A stretch of 64,000 nucleotides of DNA from Metallyticus violacea. Its lineage: Eukaryota > Arthropoda > Insecta > Mantodea > Metallyticidae. The notes beneath the pieces were generated by a model that ran no database searches, was not told where the DNA came from, and was given only the letters and a program-made list of their open reading frames with translations. Below, in pieces: positions 33,750-45,142 of this stretch. A program made the position numbers and the translations under genes. Within the stretch, counting starts at the first letter, position 1. Every line of letters starts with the position of its first letter. The DNA lies in contig CM060831.1 in the NCBI GenBank assembly GCA_030762175.1, forward strand, positions 72,261,001 to 72,325,000, written 5' to 3'.

Positions 33750-34668
33750 CGGATGAGCGATACATTTATCTACTCGATAAAGTGACAAGATTAAGTTTCG
33801 AAACGAGTAAACTATAAACCTTTTGTAGAAATAACGCACAATTTTATGTTCTTACTAAGTCTAATTACTTTATTTTGATCAGGCACTGTAATGTATGCCG
33901 AAGATCAACATGGTTATGCCCATTACAACAGACCAGGTGCTCAGGCATTCAAACGATAGAGAAAGGTGGGCAAAAAGGGACTTAAAATATGGAATAAAGG
34001 CAGCAAAACAAGCATACACATTATTAGTAGTAACTAAACATTAATTTAAACAAAATGCCTATTAAACTTGCAAAAATAATTATTGTTTAAAAAGATTATT
34101 ACCGGCAGTTGTAGGTATTTAATTCTTATTTTAGTGTATATTGAAATCGTAATTGTCCTTGGTAGAATGAAAGACAGGATTTAACGGTTTTAACTTCGTA
34201 AAATAAATTAAATATATCATTGTGATTATTATTATGATTTAAATAGCGAGTCTTAACTTTTTAAACAATATTTTATTAACAATGCGCAGATTGTGAAAAA
34301 ATAACCTATCCCTGCAAAGTTTAGCAAAGTATTCCGCTAGATATCCCAAGAAAAAAATATTGTAAAAAAGCATCTCAGTAGAAATTTGCAAATAAAGATC
34401 GGCAGCTAACAACCAAGCACAATGAAAACGAGACTACTATAGCTACTAACTCAACGGACTTAAACATTTATACAATTTTTCTTTATCAAATGAAATCCGC
34501 CGTGCAACGGCTGCGTTCGAACAAGCAATTATACCGGTCAATGAAGCACTTGGCTACAATAACATGAAAATTGCAAATTAAGACAATCGTTACAAAAAAC
34601 ACAAATAGGTAGAACAAAATAAAATAAACAGTAAGGTACAAAGAGTGTAATAATATAACCTTACCAGA
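32684..34668. other. Spacer, no supported gene
   Basis: A GC-richer patch at 33.26-33.65 kb has overlapping ORFs of 66-72 codons on both strands without domains. A (TA)n run follows at 33.71 kb. Confidence 0.4.
33708..33744. repeat. (TA)n microsatellite
   Basis: About eighteen TA units. Confidence 0.92.
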
Positions 34669-35049
34669 ATGTTTGATAGTTCAAGAACAATCTGTACATT
34701 TAGATATTTTCTGGAAGTCACGAATATAAAGAACTTTTCCCAGCCATTAAACAAACAAACAAGTGAAGCAGCTAACAAACAAACAGCTGAAAGAGAGGGA
34801 GCGGGACATAGCAAGCTATCAGTTGTAAGGCATTTGTTTTACCCGTGTGTATTAGGGTTTCTCCTTGTGTGTTCATGTATAGGTAAAAACGGAGTATGGA
34901 AAATAATTATGAGAATAGCGCAATGTTGCCACATGTGGATACTTGTCACATTTCGGCGTATTTTCCATGTAGTACGGCAACGAGAAGTTGTTTGGCTACT
35001 TTATCTGGCTCATTTAAAGATGTATGATGAGTTTTTAGGGCTCCGTTGA
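34669..35049 (+). other. Unrecognised 126-codon ORF
   Basis: Begins MFDSSRTICTFRYFLEVT. Residues 30-46 are polar and rich in Asn/Gln/Ala. A Cys-containing hydrophobic stretch FYPCVLGFLLVCSCIG follows. A short inverted motif (ATGGAAAAT/ATTTTCCAT) lies within. No family recognised. The 74-codon minus-strand ORF opposite its first part is equally unsupported. Confidence 0.2.
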
Positions 35050-37434
35050 AAAAAATTAGTCCAACATTGATATCCTCAGGACTGTCACCGGACCCTAAAG
35101 TTTAGAATACCACTGAACCTGAACCACAGAGTTTCCAACAATATCTTGTAGTCCTTAAATTATACCAGTACGAATATTTTACATAATCTTGCATACGTTT
35201 TTCCCTCTGGTAGGCATAAGGGGTCTTACAGATTCTGCTGTTTCGTCCCACCCGACCTCTCATTGGTTGATATTATTTATTTATATTTAGCCATTTAATA
35301 ACAATAGCATAATTAGCAGTGAAAAGATAATACTTTTCCTGACATTGAAAAATCCTTATTTAGCAATAGTATAAAGAAAAAAAAAAAGACATAAAAATGC
35401 CTTTAGTTCACGACTTCTTCATTCTATCTGTGTTATATTTTCATTTTTTTTATCTCTTGTAGTTCGACATTTCCTATAGAAGAACTAAGAAACTCAAATG
35501 TAGCTAATAAGCCCACCATATTGCTAAATATCCGTGATTATTACCTACCCAATGCTTTTTATGACATATATATATATATATAAATGTCATGTTTATATTC
35601 AAATTTATACATATTTATACATTATTTATTATCTTTCATCAAGATAATCAATATATATTATATAATTGATAATATATCAGTTACTTTTAAATAAATATAC
35701 AATATTTCTATATATAAATAAGTTAAATTTTGAAATAAATACATGTTTTTGCACTTAATATGCTTAAAGTTGGTATATATGTATAATATAACGGCTCAAA
35801 AACATTAGGTAGTTAACAATTCAACTATTTGGTTCAATATTACTCAGATTTCAATTTGTTAGTTTGATGTAGTGCAGTTAACAGCTCTTGTATAGGAAAT
35901 GCCCTATATTAATAAATAAATACATAAAACTGAAAATATAGAATAGAATGAAAGAAAGAAGCCGTGAATTAAAGGTAATTTTATATATTATTTCATTTTA
36001 TTATTGCTCAAATAAAGTACTTTTCAGCATTAATTTTATTCTCACTTTTTCACATCTTAATGTAGTACCTATGGCTAAATTTCTAAATGATATTGTTTAT
36101 TTATTTTACGTGATATTTGTCTAATTTCTGATGACTTATTGATGTCAAGTTGGCGACTATGGTCAGAAACCATTTGGTAACCCTATGTTCTATTCCCGTA
36201 CATTTTTCAAAGAAATTCGATATAGTATGAAACAATATATTTTTAAATGTTTAAATTTTCTTAGCGAAGTAGGGATACAATTTATTATTTTACTTTCTCT
36301 TTTTAGAGTTATTAATAAACATTGAATAAGGTGGGTGAGTGCTTGCTTGTATTACTCTTGAAAGAACCATATTCCTCGTGTTCCACATGAAAGGGTCATA
36401 TTTTCCACTACAAACGACACCGCTGTGCTTTGTATTCAATGTGATCTTGATGCAGTTTCATTGCTCGCAATCTGAAAACCGACACCAAACAAAAGAAGTT
36501 GTATGTTTTAAAATGTAGTCACCCCGAAAACAAACCAACTGCTTCGCTAAAACATACGATACATTCACATCGAAAAACAAATACCATAAAATGAACGAAC
36601 CAAACATTTCAAACTGGGTAACAAAGCAGTGAATATTGCATTCTACACCCAATGTAAACAAAAGGCTTCACAATCAAGGGTTATACTTCCTAAATTTGCT
36701 CCCCGAACGAACCGTTAACGACACAGCAAAACATGCGATGCGTTTCGTATTAAAACAAACAAAAATAAATACAGTTAGACCCCATTAGTAGTTTGCAAAC
36801 CAAACATGCAGAGTGGTCATTAAAACTAAAACCCGTGACTAAATCTCGGCCTGATTTAAACAAAGCAAATATCATAATTAACAGGCCGACTTTCTAGCAG
36901 CGAGCTTTCACGCTTACCTCATAGGTATGCTTTGCTTTCTTTATGGACGATCCTTTGAGAGGAACAGAAACACAAATGTCTCATTGGGTTGTTTTTCTGT
37001 CGGGAATTTATTTTCTTTCCGCCCCATTACATCCTGCGTGTCCTCCCAATGCTTAACGGCAGTGCCAACACTTCTACCGGCTGCTAATACGATGTATTAC
37101 CAAGTTACTACAGTGTTTCGGTAACCTTTCCCAAAACTTTGTCTCTCTCTTAATGGAATAAAAGCCTGTGACATTTCTTGTTATGATAGATTAGTTTTAT
37201 GTAAATGTCTGTTTGTTTTGTACTGCTTGTCCTACAAAATAAGATCATCTAAAGTTTCTCCGTCTGATTATTGCCAAGAATGCATGCGAATAAGCGGTTT
37301 AATGGGGAACGAACTGGGCAAATACATGACTGTGGATGGTCCCTATATGGATACTTTTACATGCACAGTGTAGAATAGAAATTCAGGTACTAAATATATT
37401 TAATATGTTAATAGAATGAAACACTCACGAAATA
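35050..37434. other. AT-rich spacer
   Basis: Contains an (AT)n run at 35565-35582. Short ORFs at 36.46-36.66 and 36.93-37.12 kb have no domain. Confidence 0.45.
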
Positions 37435-38115
37435 CAGAGAGTACCCAAAAATGTATACACATTTCAAGCAAGGAAAAATCTGTGTTAACATAACAAAATT
37501 GAATTCACACAAACAAAAAATAATGAGCACTAATCATCTTAAATTTTTACAGTTACAACAGTTGTTCAAAATGCCCAACATCGGCGTCGATACACTTCTG
37601 AGTACGTTGAACTACTGATTGAACAACGTTTGCGAAAGTGTCCTCATCGATTGCAGCACATGCCGTTTCAATTTCTTCCCGAAGTGCTGTCAGTGTAGCT
37701 GATTTTCTACGGTATACAACCTCCTTAAGAGTTCCCCATAGGTAGAAATCCAACAGCGTTCTGCTCTGTACACACGCCTCCATTGCCTTTGAATTTCATC
37801 AACATTCTCGGCTTTCCAATATTACCTCAAAATAATTTCACGCTGTTCAAACGATAATCTTGCTCCATTTTGTTGTAGCAACGCTAGCATAACATAATGT
37901 GAGTCACATCTGTTTACATAACATCATACGATAATCTTGACTTCATTTGTTCATTGTTGATTTACCTGTCACGTAGCAACGCTATCATAATGTATGTGTG
38001 TCACATCTGTTTACAGAACATCATACTACACATTACTATTGTTTTTGGTCCAACTTTAAAATATATTAAATAGATATCTACTGTGAAAGTGGGTATACAT
38101 TTTTGACACCCTCAA
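37435..38115 (-). mobile_element. Tc1/mariner-superfamily deletion derivative, copy 2
   Basis: Same family as 18147-18984, opposite orientation, about 680 bases. The ends CAGAGAGTACCCAAAAATGT and (complement of right) TGAGGGTGTCAAAAATGTAT lie next to TA. Both subterminal repeats are kept (plus view GTCACATCTGTTTACATAAC and GTCACATCTGTTTACAGAAC). The deletion is larger than in copy 1 and joins the HTH start directly to LLDFYLWG. Confidence 0.87.
37553..37870 (-). pseudogene. Remnant transposase of copy 2
   Basis: The minus strand starts near 37870 with an ATGGAGCAAGATTATC start equivalent to copy 1, frameshifted, then KFKGNGGVCTEQN-like residues. From 37783 an open frame runs RTLLDFYLWGTLKEVVYRRK, REEIETACAAIDEDTFANVV, VVQRTQKCIDADVGHFEQLL and stop. 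This C-terminus is intact, unlike copy 1. The catalytic core is absent. Confidence 0.82.
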
Positions 38116-38357
38116 TATATAAGTTTAATTGGATATTTTTAATCTTAAATGAGACGATAATCATTTACTTATAATTTAAATATTCAACATATACTTCAAT
38201 AACATATTAATTAATATCTGATTTAATTAAGAATGGTTTATTAATTTTTGTAAATTGTAGCTTAATACAATTATCATTTATTAACGAGTATTTAACATAA
38301 ACATTCTCTTGCAGATCGTCTCCTTATAACCAAGCAATGCTTAATATTTGTTTTTAT

Positions 38358-38622
38358 TTATTTTATTTATTTAAGGAGGGTCTTTAACATCGCTGGTCAT
38401 GGGAAATTCAATTCAGGGCTTGAAATGGCCTCTTCTTGCAGGCTTGAGGTTCTTTTACGTGCCGTAAATCTACAATACGGGACCTACGACTTTATTTCCC
38501 TTCCGAAGGAAACCTTACTTAGGTTTTATGTCTGGAAAACCCCATCGATCCTAGCCGGGATTGAACCCGTGATCTTGGATCTACAAGGCAAGTATCTAGT
38601 ACCATTACACCACCAGAATCAA
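38358..38622 (-). mobile_element. SINE-A copy 8
   Basis: TTTATTTAAGGAGGGTCTTT, TTCTTGCAGGCTTGAGG, TACGTGCCGTAAATCTAC, CTTCCGAAGGAAACC, GGGATTGAACCCGTGATC and CATTACACCACCAGAATC. About 25 bases are missing between the CATGGGAAATTC region and the GGCC block. Confidence 0.9.
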
Positions 38623-38940
38623 CAAAACACAATAGTTAAGAAAACAGCTGCAATATGAACCACAACATTAAACCAAGCTGAAAGTCTACAAAACAATTAC
38701 AATATTACAAGACAGTAAAAAGATAATTGTAGTGAAATGTATGCATATAATAAATAATTAATTGGTTACCCCGATTACTGCTCTCATAAAAATAGAGCCA
38801 AGGTCAAAATTCACTAAATTTTAAGGATGAAGTTTTCGGGTAAGCCTTACTGGAAGATATCGTCACAGAATGATGGAACAAGTATTCCCATACAGTTAGA
38901 GGATAGCCTCGAGTGAGGCCAAGTAGTTATCTACAAAGAC

Positions 38941-39249
38941 GTGAGCCGAATGCAAGTAGATCGACAAGGAAAAGCAGTAGAAAAGCTGGCATTAATTAGT
39001 CGTAAGAGAAGGGAGAAAGAGGTCAAGGATTGGAGAGGAAATCAAGATCCTTACAGAGCAAGAGTGCACACAAACTTGGCTATCGGCGAATACGCAAGAA
39101 AATTATGTGAATTGAACACATTGGAAGTCCTGATTAGAGAAGAGTACCAGGGGAGTTTTCTTCCTCAGGAGGACATATTGCAACGGGCTATTGGGAATAT
39201 TCAATCCCACCTACAAAAAAGTGCCACGTCAAAATTTGAAATGGCGTGA
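38941..39249 (+). other. Unrecognised 102-codon ORF, unusually protein-like
   Basis: Starts at GTGAGCCGA/ATG-context near 38941-38950 (the open frame extends from 38941). It is rich in Lys/Arg/Glu and nearly free of the AT-rich bias around it. Segments include LALISRKRREKEVKDWRG, DPYRARVHTNLAIGEYARK, LCELNTLEVLIREEYQG and FLPQEDILQRAIGNIQSHL. It looks like a soluble helical protein piece. No domain recognised. It could be an exon, a processed-pseudogene fragment or a transposon accessory ORF. No splice sites were defended. Confidence 0.35.
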
Positions 39250-39664
39250 ACTGCAGTACATTGTACAGGTTAAAGACCATTTCATGTATTTGGGGATATG
39301 ATTATATGGACACAAAAAGAGGGATATAATTTTCAATCATCCTATATATGACTCTATCCTCAATAATGGGCTTTTCCTATTACGACTGATGCATTTAAAT
39401 GTAATTTAAATAGTAAATGTGCTTGCCGAGCTCTGCAGTGTAATTACATTATATACCATTTCGGTATTATTTGTACTTATCTGGTTTTGGTTATAATTAC
39501 TAGTAGCTGTGGGACCGCTTGTAGTTCCAACTCCAGCAGAACTAAAATAACTATTAGTAACTTTAAATTACCCTAGTAATAAAGCAGCACTGACAAATGA
39601 CCAGATCTTATGGCATCTTATAATCAATAACATAAGGCTATAATCTGTCAAGGAAATAGCTTAC
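39250..39664. other. AT-rich spacer
   Basis: No gene recognised. Confidence 0.45.
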
Positions 39665-39699
39665 AGTGGACAAACTTTTAGAAGCTGGAGTTCATACTT

Positions 39700-40168
39700 T
39701 TGAATTTGAATCACATAATGTGAAACTTAAAAGAGAAATAAGGAACACAAATATCCTCCCATCTCTTCTTTCTTTCAAACATATAACCACCAAGAAACAA
39801 AGGCAAACAAAGGAAGTGTGCCGAAAAAAATGGAAAGAAAATTTGTAGCAATTGCACTTAAAAAACAAGGAAACAGAGAAAAATATGCTGTTACCATAGC
39901 TATATGTTTAAAATGGAAATGGGCGGTACATGTAATGCGGCAAAACCTCAATAGATGGACTTAAAGAACAGCTTGAGATCCTAGGAGAATCAGCAATAAT
40001 AGGATGGCTCGCTGCTCGGACGAATTTAGGAAACTTTTAGGCAGTAAATGGACTACGTTAGCAAAAGACCGGGATTACAATAACCTTCTAACGATGAACA
40101 CAAATGGATCGGGATTGTTTAAAATCAGCTTTCTTACATTCGAAAAAAAAAAAAAAAAAAAAAAAAAA
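39700..40168 (+). pseudogene. LINE 3' end (endonuclease-RT C-terminus) with poly(A)
   Basis: One plus-strand frame from 39830, broken by two stops, reads VTIAICLKWKWAVHVMRQNL, NRWT, then RRISNNRMARCSDEFRKLLG and SKWTTLAKDRD. This is the classic C-terminus of insect endonuclease-reverse transcriptases (LKW.WAGHV.R..DNRWT, GR..RWSDD.R...G..W...A.DR..W). The element ends in 26 A residues, as expected for target-primed reverse transcription. It is 5' truncated: no RT core. Confidence 0.8.
40143..40168. repeat. Poly(A) tail of the LINE
   Basis: An uninterrupted run of A immediately after the LINE C-terminal sequence. Confidence 0.9.
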
Positions 40169-40769
40169 TCTTGCACACGAGGTATATTTAGGTTTAATTC
40201 TGACCCTATGTTTTATATTGTATCGTTTGAAACTACCATTGGGTACACCTATTTATAGTAAATAAATATCTTTTCGTGTTGAAAGTATTACACTGGAACG
40301 AAAACATTTGATAAGCTGTAGGTTATGTTTCATTGCGAATCTAAGAAGTTTTGCCAGCAGTTAACAGGAGCAATATGCGGAATTTCTTAATATGTAAAAT
40401 CTTCTTACAATTAGGTAATTTTTATTCTGCAGAAAATACATTTAAATAGTATTATAAATAAATAACTTTCAAGTTTTTAAAATTCCTTAGAGAATATCCT
40501 TAAATGTTTCAAATAGTGATACTGATTGTCAAACTATATTAATAAGGAATTTTTTTTATAAAAATTGACGTTCTAATATAATTTTATAGCCTCTGATATA
40601 TGAATGAAAATGAGCAATAAAAACAAGGTTTATAGCACCTAAAATATCTGGCCTTTTTTAGGTTTTTAAGGTACTTGATTATTAATAACAGAGTAACAAT
40701 CTGTTCTCAAGGGAGGAAGGGGTAAGGTGAGGGAGACACGGGGCGGCAGGGATCCAGGGGGGGTAAAGC

Positions 40770-41108
40770 ATGCACGTATACAAAATTATTAACATTATTT
40801 CCAGCTATAGCATACCCGACATCTCCTACAAGGAATATAAGCCCTCAAAAGGATATTATCAAAGTGCAAGCCGCTGCCACACCGCACATAGCTTGGTTGA
40901 CAATTATAGAAATGAAATGATGCAAATAGCAGCGAGGAAAATAAAGATCCAGCCTGACCGACAGACCAAGCGAAGCCGCGAAAACATCAAGGTCAGGACA
41001 GTCGATCCCAAGAGATTGGAATCCAGGTTCTCCCAAATGCGACTGGCAGGTGTAACCGCCAAAAACACCCTGCTCTGTCTTTTCAGAGTAAGAGAAAAGT
41101 TCGGATAA
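40770..41108 (+). other. Unrecognised 112-codon ORF
   Basis: Residues 36-112 (CHTAHSLVDNYRNEMMQIAA, then basic residues RQTKRSRENIKVRTVDPKRL) lie in a GC-richer stretch. The two overlapping minus-strand ORFs share the same GC patch, so none can be preferred. No domain recognised. Confidence 0.2.
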
Positions 41109-41164
41109 AACAGCAGGCCGTTTGTTCCTATAAAAGAAGCCGACCCTGCCAGTTGATTAACCAT

Positions 41165-42543
41165 TTTCAGTGTATCTGAGCATAGAACTCATTTATTTAT
41201 AGAAGACATAAAACATCTAATGCCATATTTTTACTGCACAGATTTCAAGCTTTCATATTAAGAAATTCTAAATTTTTTAGGTAGAATGAACAATCTGTAT
41301 GATAGTTTTGTTACTAAGAATATGTTCCTCCTCGTCGTTTCATTATAGCTTACTCTTGCCACATAATTCTAGGTTTCTTTCTAGGTTTTCTTTGTTTGAA
41401 AGTGTTATGCCAGTTTACTTATCAAAGAATTGCAAAACCTGATCTATTTTATAATACACTTTGATTATATTACTTTGCACATATTATTTTTCAAGACATA
41501 ATTGTTAAAAAAAATACTATAATTAGGGTACAAGAGAAAGTTTATGAATATGTTTATGCAAAATTTCAGTGTGTGATAACTCTCCGCACTATAGGATCGA
41601 TGTTTTGAACGGTGACCTGGTCACGTTCGATGAAGGTGATTTTAAATTAAGCAACAATAACTTAACTTATTTAAAATATAAGAATGCACTCAGTTTTCCG
41701 GGATAAACATAAATTGTACTTGAAAACAGAAGAGCTATTTTATTTGAAAACTGTAAAAGATGCATGATTTACTGTGTTATTCTATTTACGCAATATTTGA
41801 TCTCTGCAATATTATCTCTACATTTACAAAATATACTGAACATTTTCACAATAAATATTAATATTAAAAATCACTTGGATGTTTAAAGTATTCAACAACG
41901 ACTGTCTTTATACAACTGCTGACATTTGAACCACATACCAGGAAATACGATAATAGCTTTGCTCTAAATGGCTATTATAGTTCCATCCAAATCAATGACT
42001 GTCTAAAATTAGTTTTTTTACATCACTTAAATCCTATAATCAATTCTCATAAAATAATGAGGATTTTAAATGAAGAACAGTTTTATTTCGGGTGCTCTGT
42101 TTGTACAATGACATCACAGAAAATGAAATCTTAATGAAAATATTCTGACAGTTTATATGTATTAATATGTAAATAACAATTGTTCAATGAACCAAGCAAG
42201 ATTTATAACGGGTGTTAAAGAAGTACACCGCAATAATTTCAGAGATTGCATAGGGGTTTAAGACAAGACATTTGAGATGAGAAATCCTTGATCCACAGAG
42301 AAAAATAATGAAGTTAGTTTAGATGATGATAAATTTGTGTGAAAGCGAAATGGAACAATCAATTCTTATTATGTTTTCAAACCTGCTTCGCGAGCGATGA
42401 AATCTTAGTTTCTAATAGCTCTTTGGGGGTTTCAAGATATACTGCTAAAAATCTATAGAATATCTGACTAATCATGACATTGTAGCACTGAACAGCGGTT
42501 AATAGCTGCTTTGTCATACGAGTTTGCTTGGAGAGCTATTCAT
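41165..42543. other. AT-rich spacer
   Basis: Only a small perfect palindrome GTGACCTGGTCAC near 41.62 kb stands out. No gene. Confidence 0.45.
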
Positions 42544-42616
42544 CTCTCTGTGGCCTAATGGATATGGCGAAAGATTATAGTTTCGCTGATTGTAAGGTTC
42601 GGATTTATGCGGAGTA
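42544..42616 (+). repeat. Decayed tRNA-Arg-like sequence
   Basis: TGTGGCCTAATGGATATGGC matches the box A/D-arm of tRNA-Arg genes. AGTTTCGCTGATTGTAAG is anticodon-arm-like, and GGTTCGGATTT is a degenerate box B. Acceptor ends do not pair. It runs straight into an (ATT)n tract, as SINE heads with microsatellite tails do. Confidence 0.5.
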
Positions 42617-42617
42617 G

Positions 42618-42676
<59 letters not shown>
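42618..42676. repeat. (ATT)n microsatellite
   Basis: About nineteen uninterrupted ATT units directly downstream of the tRNA-like sequence. Confidence 0.95.
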
Positions 42677-42678
<2 letters not shown>

Positions 42679-43067
42679 TTTTGATGAAGTAAAATCAACG
42701 AGATTCAAACTCCAACAAATGATTAATTTTTTTTTACTTGACATCAATATTATACCGACTGCGCCAAAAGGGACACGCTGCCCAATTTCCGTATGGTATT
42801 GTGTAGTATCATAGAAACTTAACCCGTTTGTTCCGTATTTTAATGCTCTCATTACTACCTCAAACATCTGATTTAAATCCCTGTATAACTTGCACGAGTG
42901 TGTTTTAAAGTTTAAAATGCATATAAAATCAACTAATATAAATTGTTTCCTGAAATTTTGCATGCATGATACTGGAAGCATTGACTCCACAATTTTGACG
43001 GCCTAATATGATTGTTGGGGTGTTAGATCTGAAAACAGTGCTCCAAATGAAGGGTAAGAAGAAGATT
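42677..43067. other. Region between microsatellite and SINE-A; possible element end
   Basis: Holds a 105-codon minus-strand ORF without a recognised domain. ATACCGACTGCGCCAAAAGG (42751-42770) resembles the terminal repeat of the 18.1/37.4-kb family. TTAACCC at 42819-42825 is a candidate outer end of the piggyBac-like element to the right. Confidence 0.3.
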
Positions 43068-43301
43068 TTGGTTTATTTACAGCGCTCTTAACACCTCAGG
43101 TCATCAGCGTCCCAATCAATTCGTGAAACGGTCGACAAATTCTGCTCAGAGGCCTCCTTTTTCAGGCTTGAGTTTCTTTTTCGTGTCGTAAATCTATGAC
43201 ACGGGACCTACGACTTTACTTCCATTCCGAAGGAAGCCATACTTAGAATTTTACGCCCGATAAAATAAATTGAACCTGGCGGGGATTGAACCCGCGATAC
43301 T
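43068..43301 (-). mobile_element. SINE-A copy 9, head truncated
   Basis: GGTTTATTTACAGCGCTC, CAGGTCATCAGCGTCCC, CTCCTTTTTCAGGCTTGAG, CGTGTCGTAAATCTATGACA, CTTACTTCCATTCCGAAGG and GGGATTGAACCCGCGATACT. The A-box part of the tRNA-like head is missing. The 5'-truncated side abuts the piggyBac C-terminal region. Confidence 0.9.
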
Positions 43302-43302
43302 G

Positions 43303-45142
43303 TAGTATACAACACTTGCGTTTTTTTTTTCGGCTTTTTTTTCTTTTCTTGTCTGTGGGTGGAATTTGCATCGGGCCCATATTTTAGCTTGGAGTCTCAA
43401 TGGGGTATTCCCAGCTGAAGGTCGACCTCTAACATTGTACTCTGGTAGTGTTAAGCTTTGAAGCGGCTGATGAGAGATGTTGGTTGCAAAGTCCGTGTGA
43501 TTGGTCTTTTTCTTGCAAGTCATCTTGTGAAACAAAATGCAGCAGTGGTATATGCACATGTCTAGCAGATAGAAAAATATTTTCTTGTAACTTTTAACTG
43601 CGCATCACATTATAGGAAACAGAACTGTCACTTGATCTGGCAAATCTGCACCTCCCCACTCCCTTCTGCCACTCAAGGACATACTTCGGTTTCTTTTATC
43701 CTCTCCATGGGTGTTTGACCTTTTTGTTCTTCTCAGCTTGCCTGTTGCTGTAATGTCAGCAGTTTCGTATTTCGTCGATGGGGAAAAAATATTCTTGTTC
43801 TCCTTCCACCTCACACACAGCACATTCTTTGCAGACCATGATTCATAATCGTCACGTTTCTGTTTATTATGAGAGAGATCAGGTGGCATTTCCTTTCTAT
43901 TTGCTCTCACGGTACATTAGTTTCTGTACCATCAATCCTCTTAAAGAGATCTGGAGACGAATAGGAGTTATCCACATACAATGTTTGACCTCTGTCTAAC
44001 AATGGGTCACACATTTGCAGTTACTGGAAGACCAGATACATTTTTAAGTATTAGCAATATCTAGAATATTCTCAAACTTTGTAAAAAAAAAAAAAATGAT
44101 TCCAAATATTGCATTATTGGATCTATTGCTTTTCACGCATGAGAGGTGACCTCTGAATTACATTAGGCTTTCATCCCTGACAATCTTGCAAAAAAATGCT
44201 GAAAGATGAGCCTAATCTTTTTTAGCTTGTCATTTCGGTCTTCATTTCTGTCGTCGGTGAAGTGTAGAAATTGCGACTCTGTCTGCTCGTTATTTCTGTA
44301 AACAATGGCGTCTCAATGCACTTCGTCATATTCCAGCACGATCGAATTCCTCACTTTCGCACTTGAGACATCAGAATAACTTCAACAAAGTGTGTTCTTA
44401 TCTCCCCTATTGTATCAAACCATGTTTCAGTTTTTCTCTCTCTCTCTTAATTGTGCATTTGCTTATTAGCATTTGATTGTTTCCGCACAATTTTTTTTCG
44501 AACAGTTGTTCCATAAATTCCGAAAAAATAAATCAATTTCTGAAGACGGCCTTGACTTATATTTTTTAGTAGTTCTTTAAAGATTCCAATGTAATCACTA
44601 TATGGATACACAATGGGATTATAATCAGTTTTTATTCAGTTCTAATCACTTTGTTTCTTCTGCGTCACAAAGCCAGCACAATTTGAAGGAGCGGAGAATC
44701 ACCATTATCATTATCAATTTCTGAATTACATTCAGAGCTAGATTCATGGACAGAAGAACAATTGTATCTTCGTTTTCTATTTCACAATCAGAAAATTCCC
44801 TAATTTCGCTGTCACTATTCAGAACACTTTCAATAAATGTTCTCAAATCCTCTTTGTCATTACATCTCACTGCTTGTCTTGCCAATTTGGCTATCGAGGT
44901 TAGCTGTACTTTGCAATGACAGAGTACCTTTATAGAACACATAACGGAGACGAGGCAAACCATGTACACTTCGAAGAAATAAGTGTATTTTGTTCCATTC
45001 TCATTTCCTTTGAATGCAACTGGTGACTTAGAAGTGCAAAGACATGCAGTTTTATTGACCAAAGCACTCTTGCGAGCTGCGCTGGTCATACGATATTTAT
45101 ACCTTATGCGAGTACAGCCATCATATGACTCGAATGGGTTAA
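43303..45142 (-). pseudogene. piggyBac-like transposase, broken
   Basis: From the right: a start at 45089 (MTSAARKSALVNKT) and an acidic N-terminus with NDKEDLRTFIESVL and DSEIREFSDCEIENED. Near 44240 HFTDDRNEDRNDKLKKIR. Then LLDRGQTLYVDNSYSSPDLF, with the second catalytic Asp in DNSYSSP, and VRANRKEMPPDL. Next WKENKNIFSPSTKY and GGADLPDQ, the family's GGVD..D with the third Asp. The C-terminal LLDMCIYHCCILFHK and RGRPSAGNTPLRL follow. The IDE block with the first Asp was not readable. Several frameshifts and stops. TTAA followed by CCCATTCGAG (minus view, 45139-45142) is a plausible terminus, as piggyBac inserts at TTAA. Confidence 0.88.
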
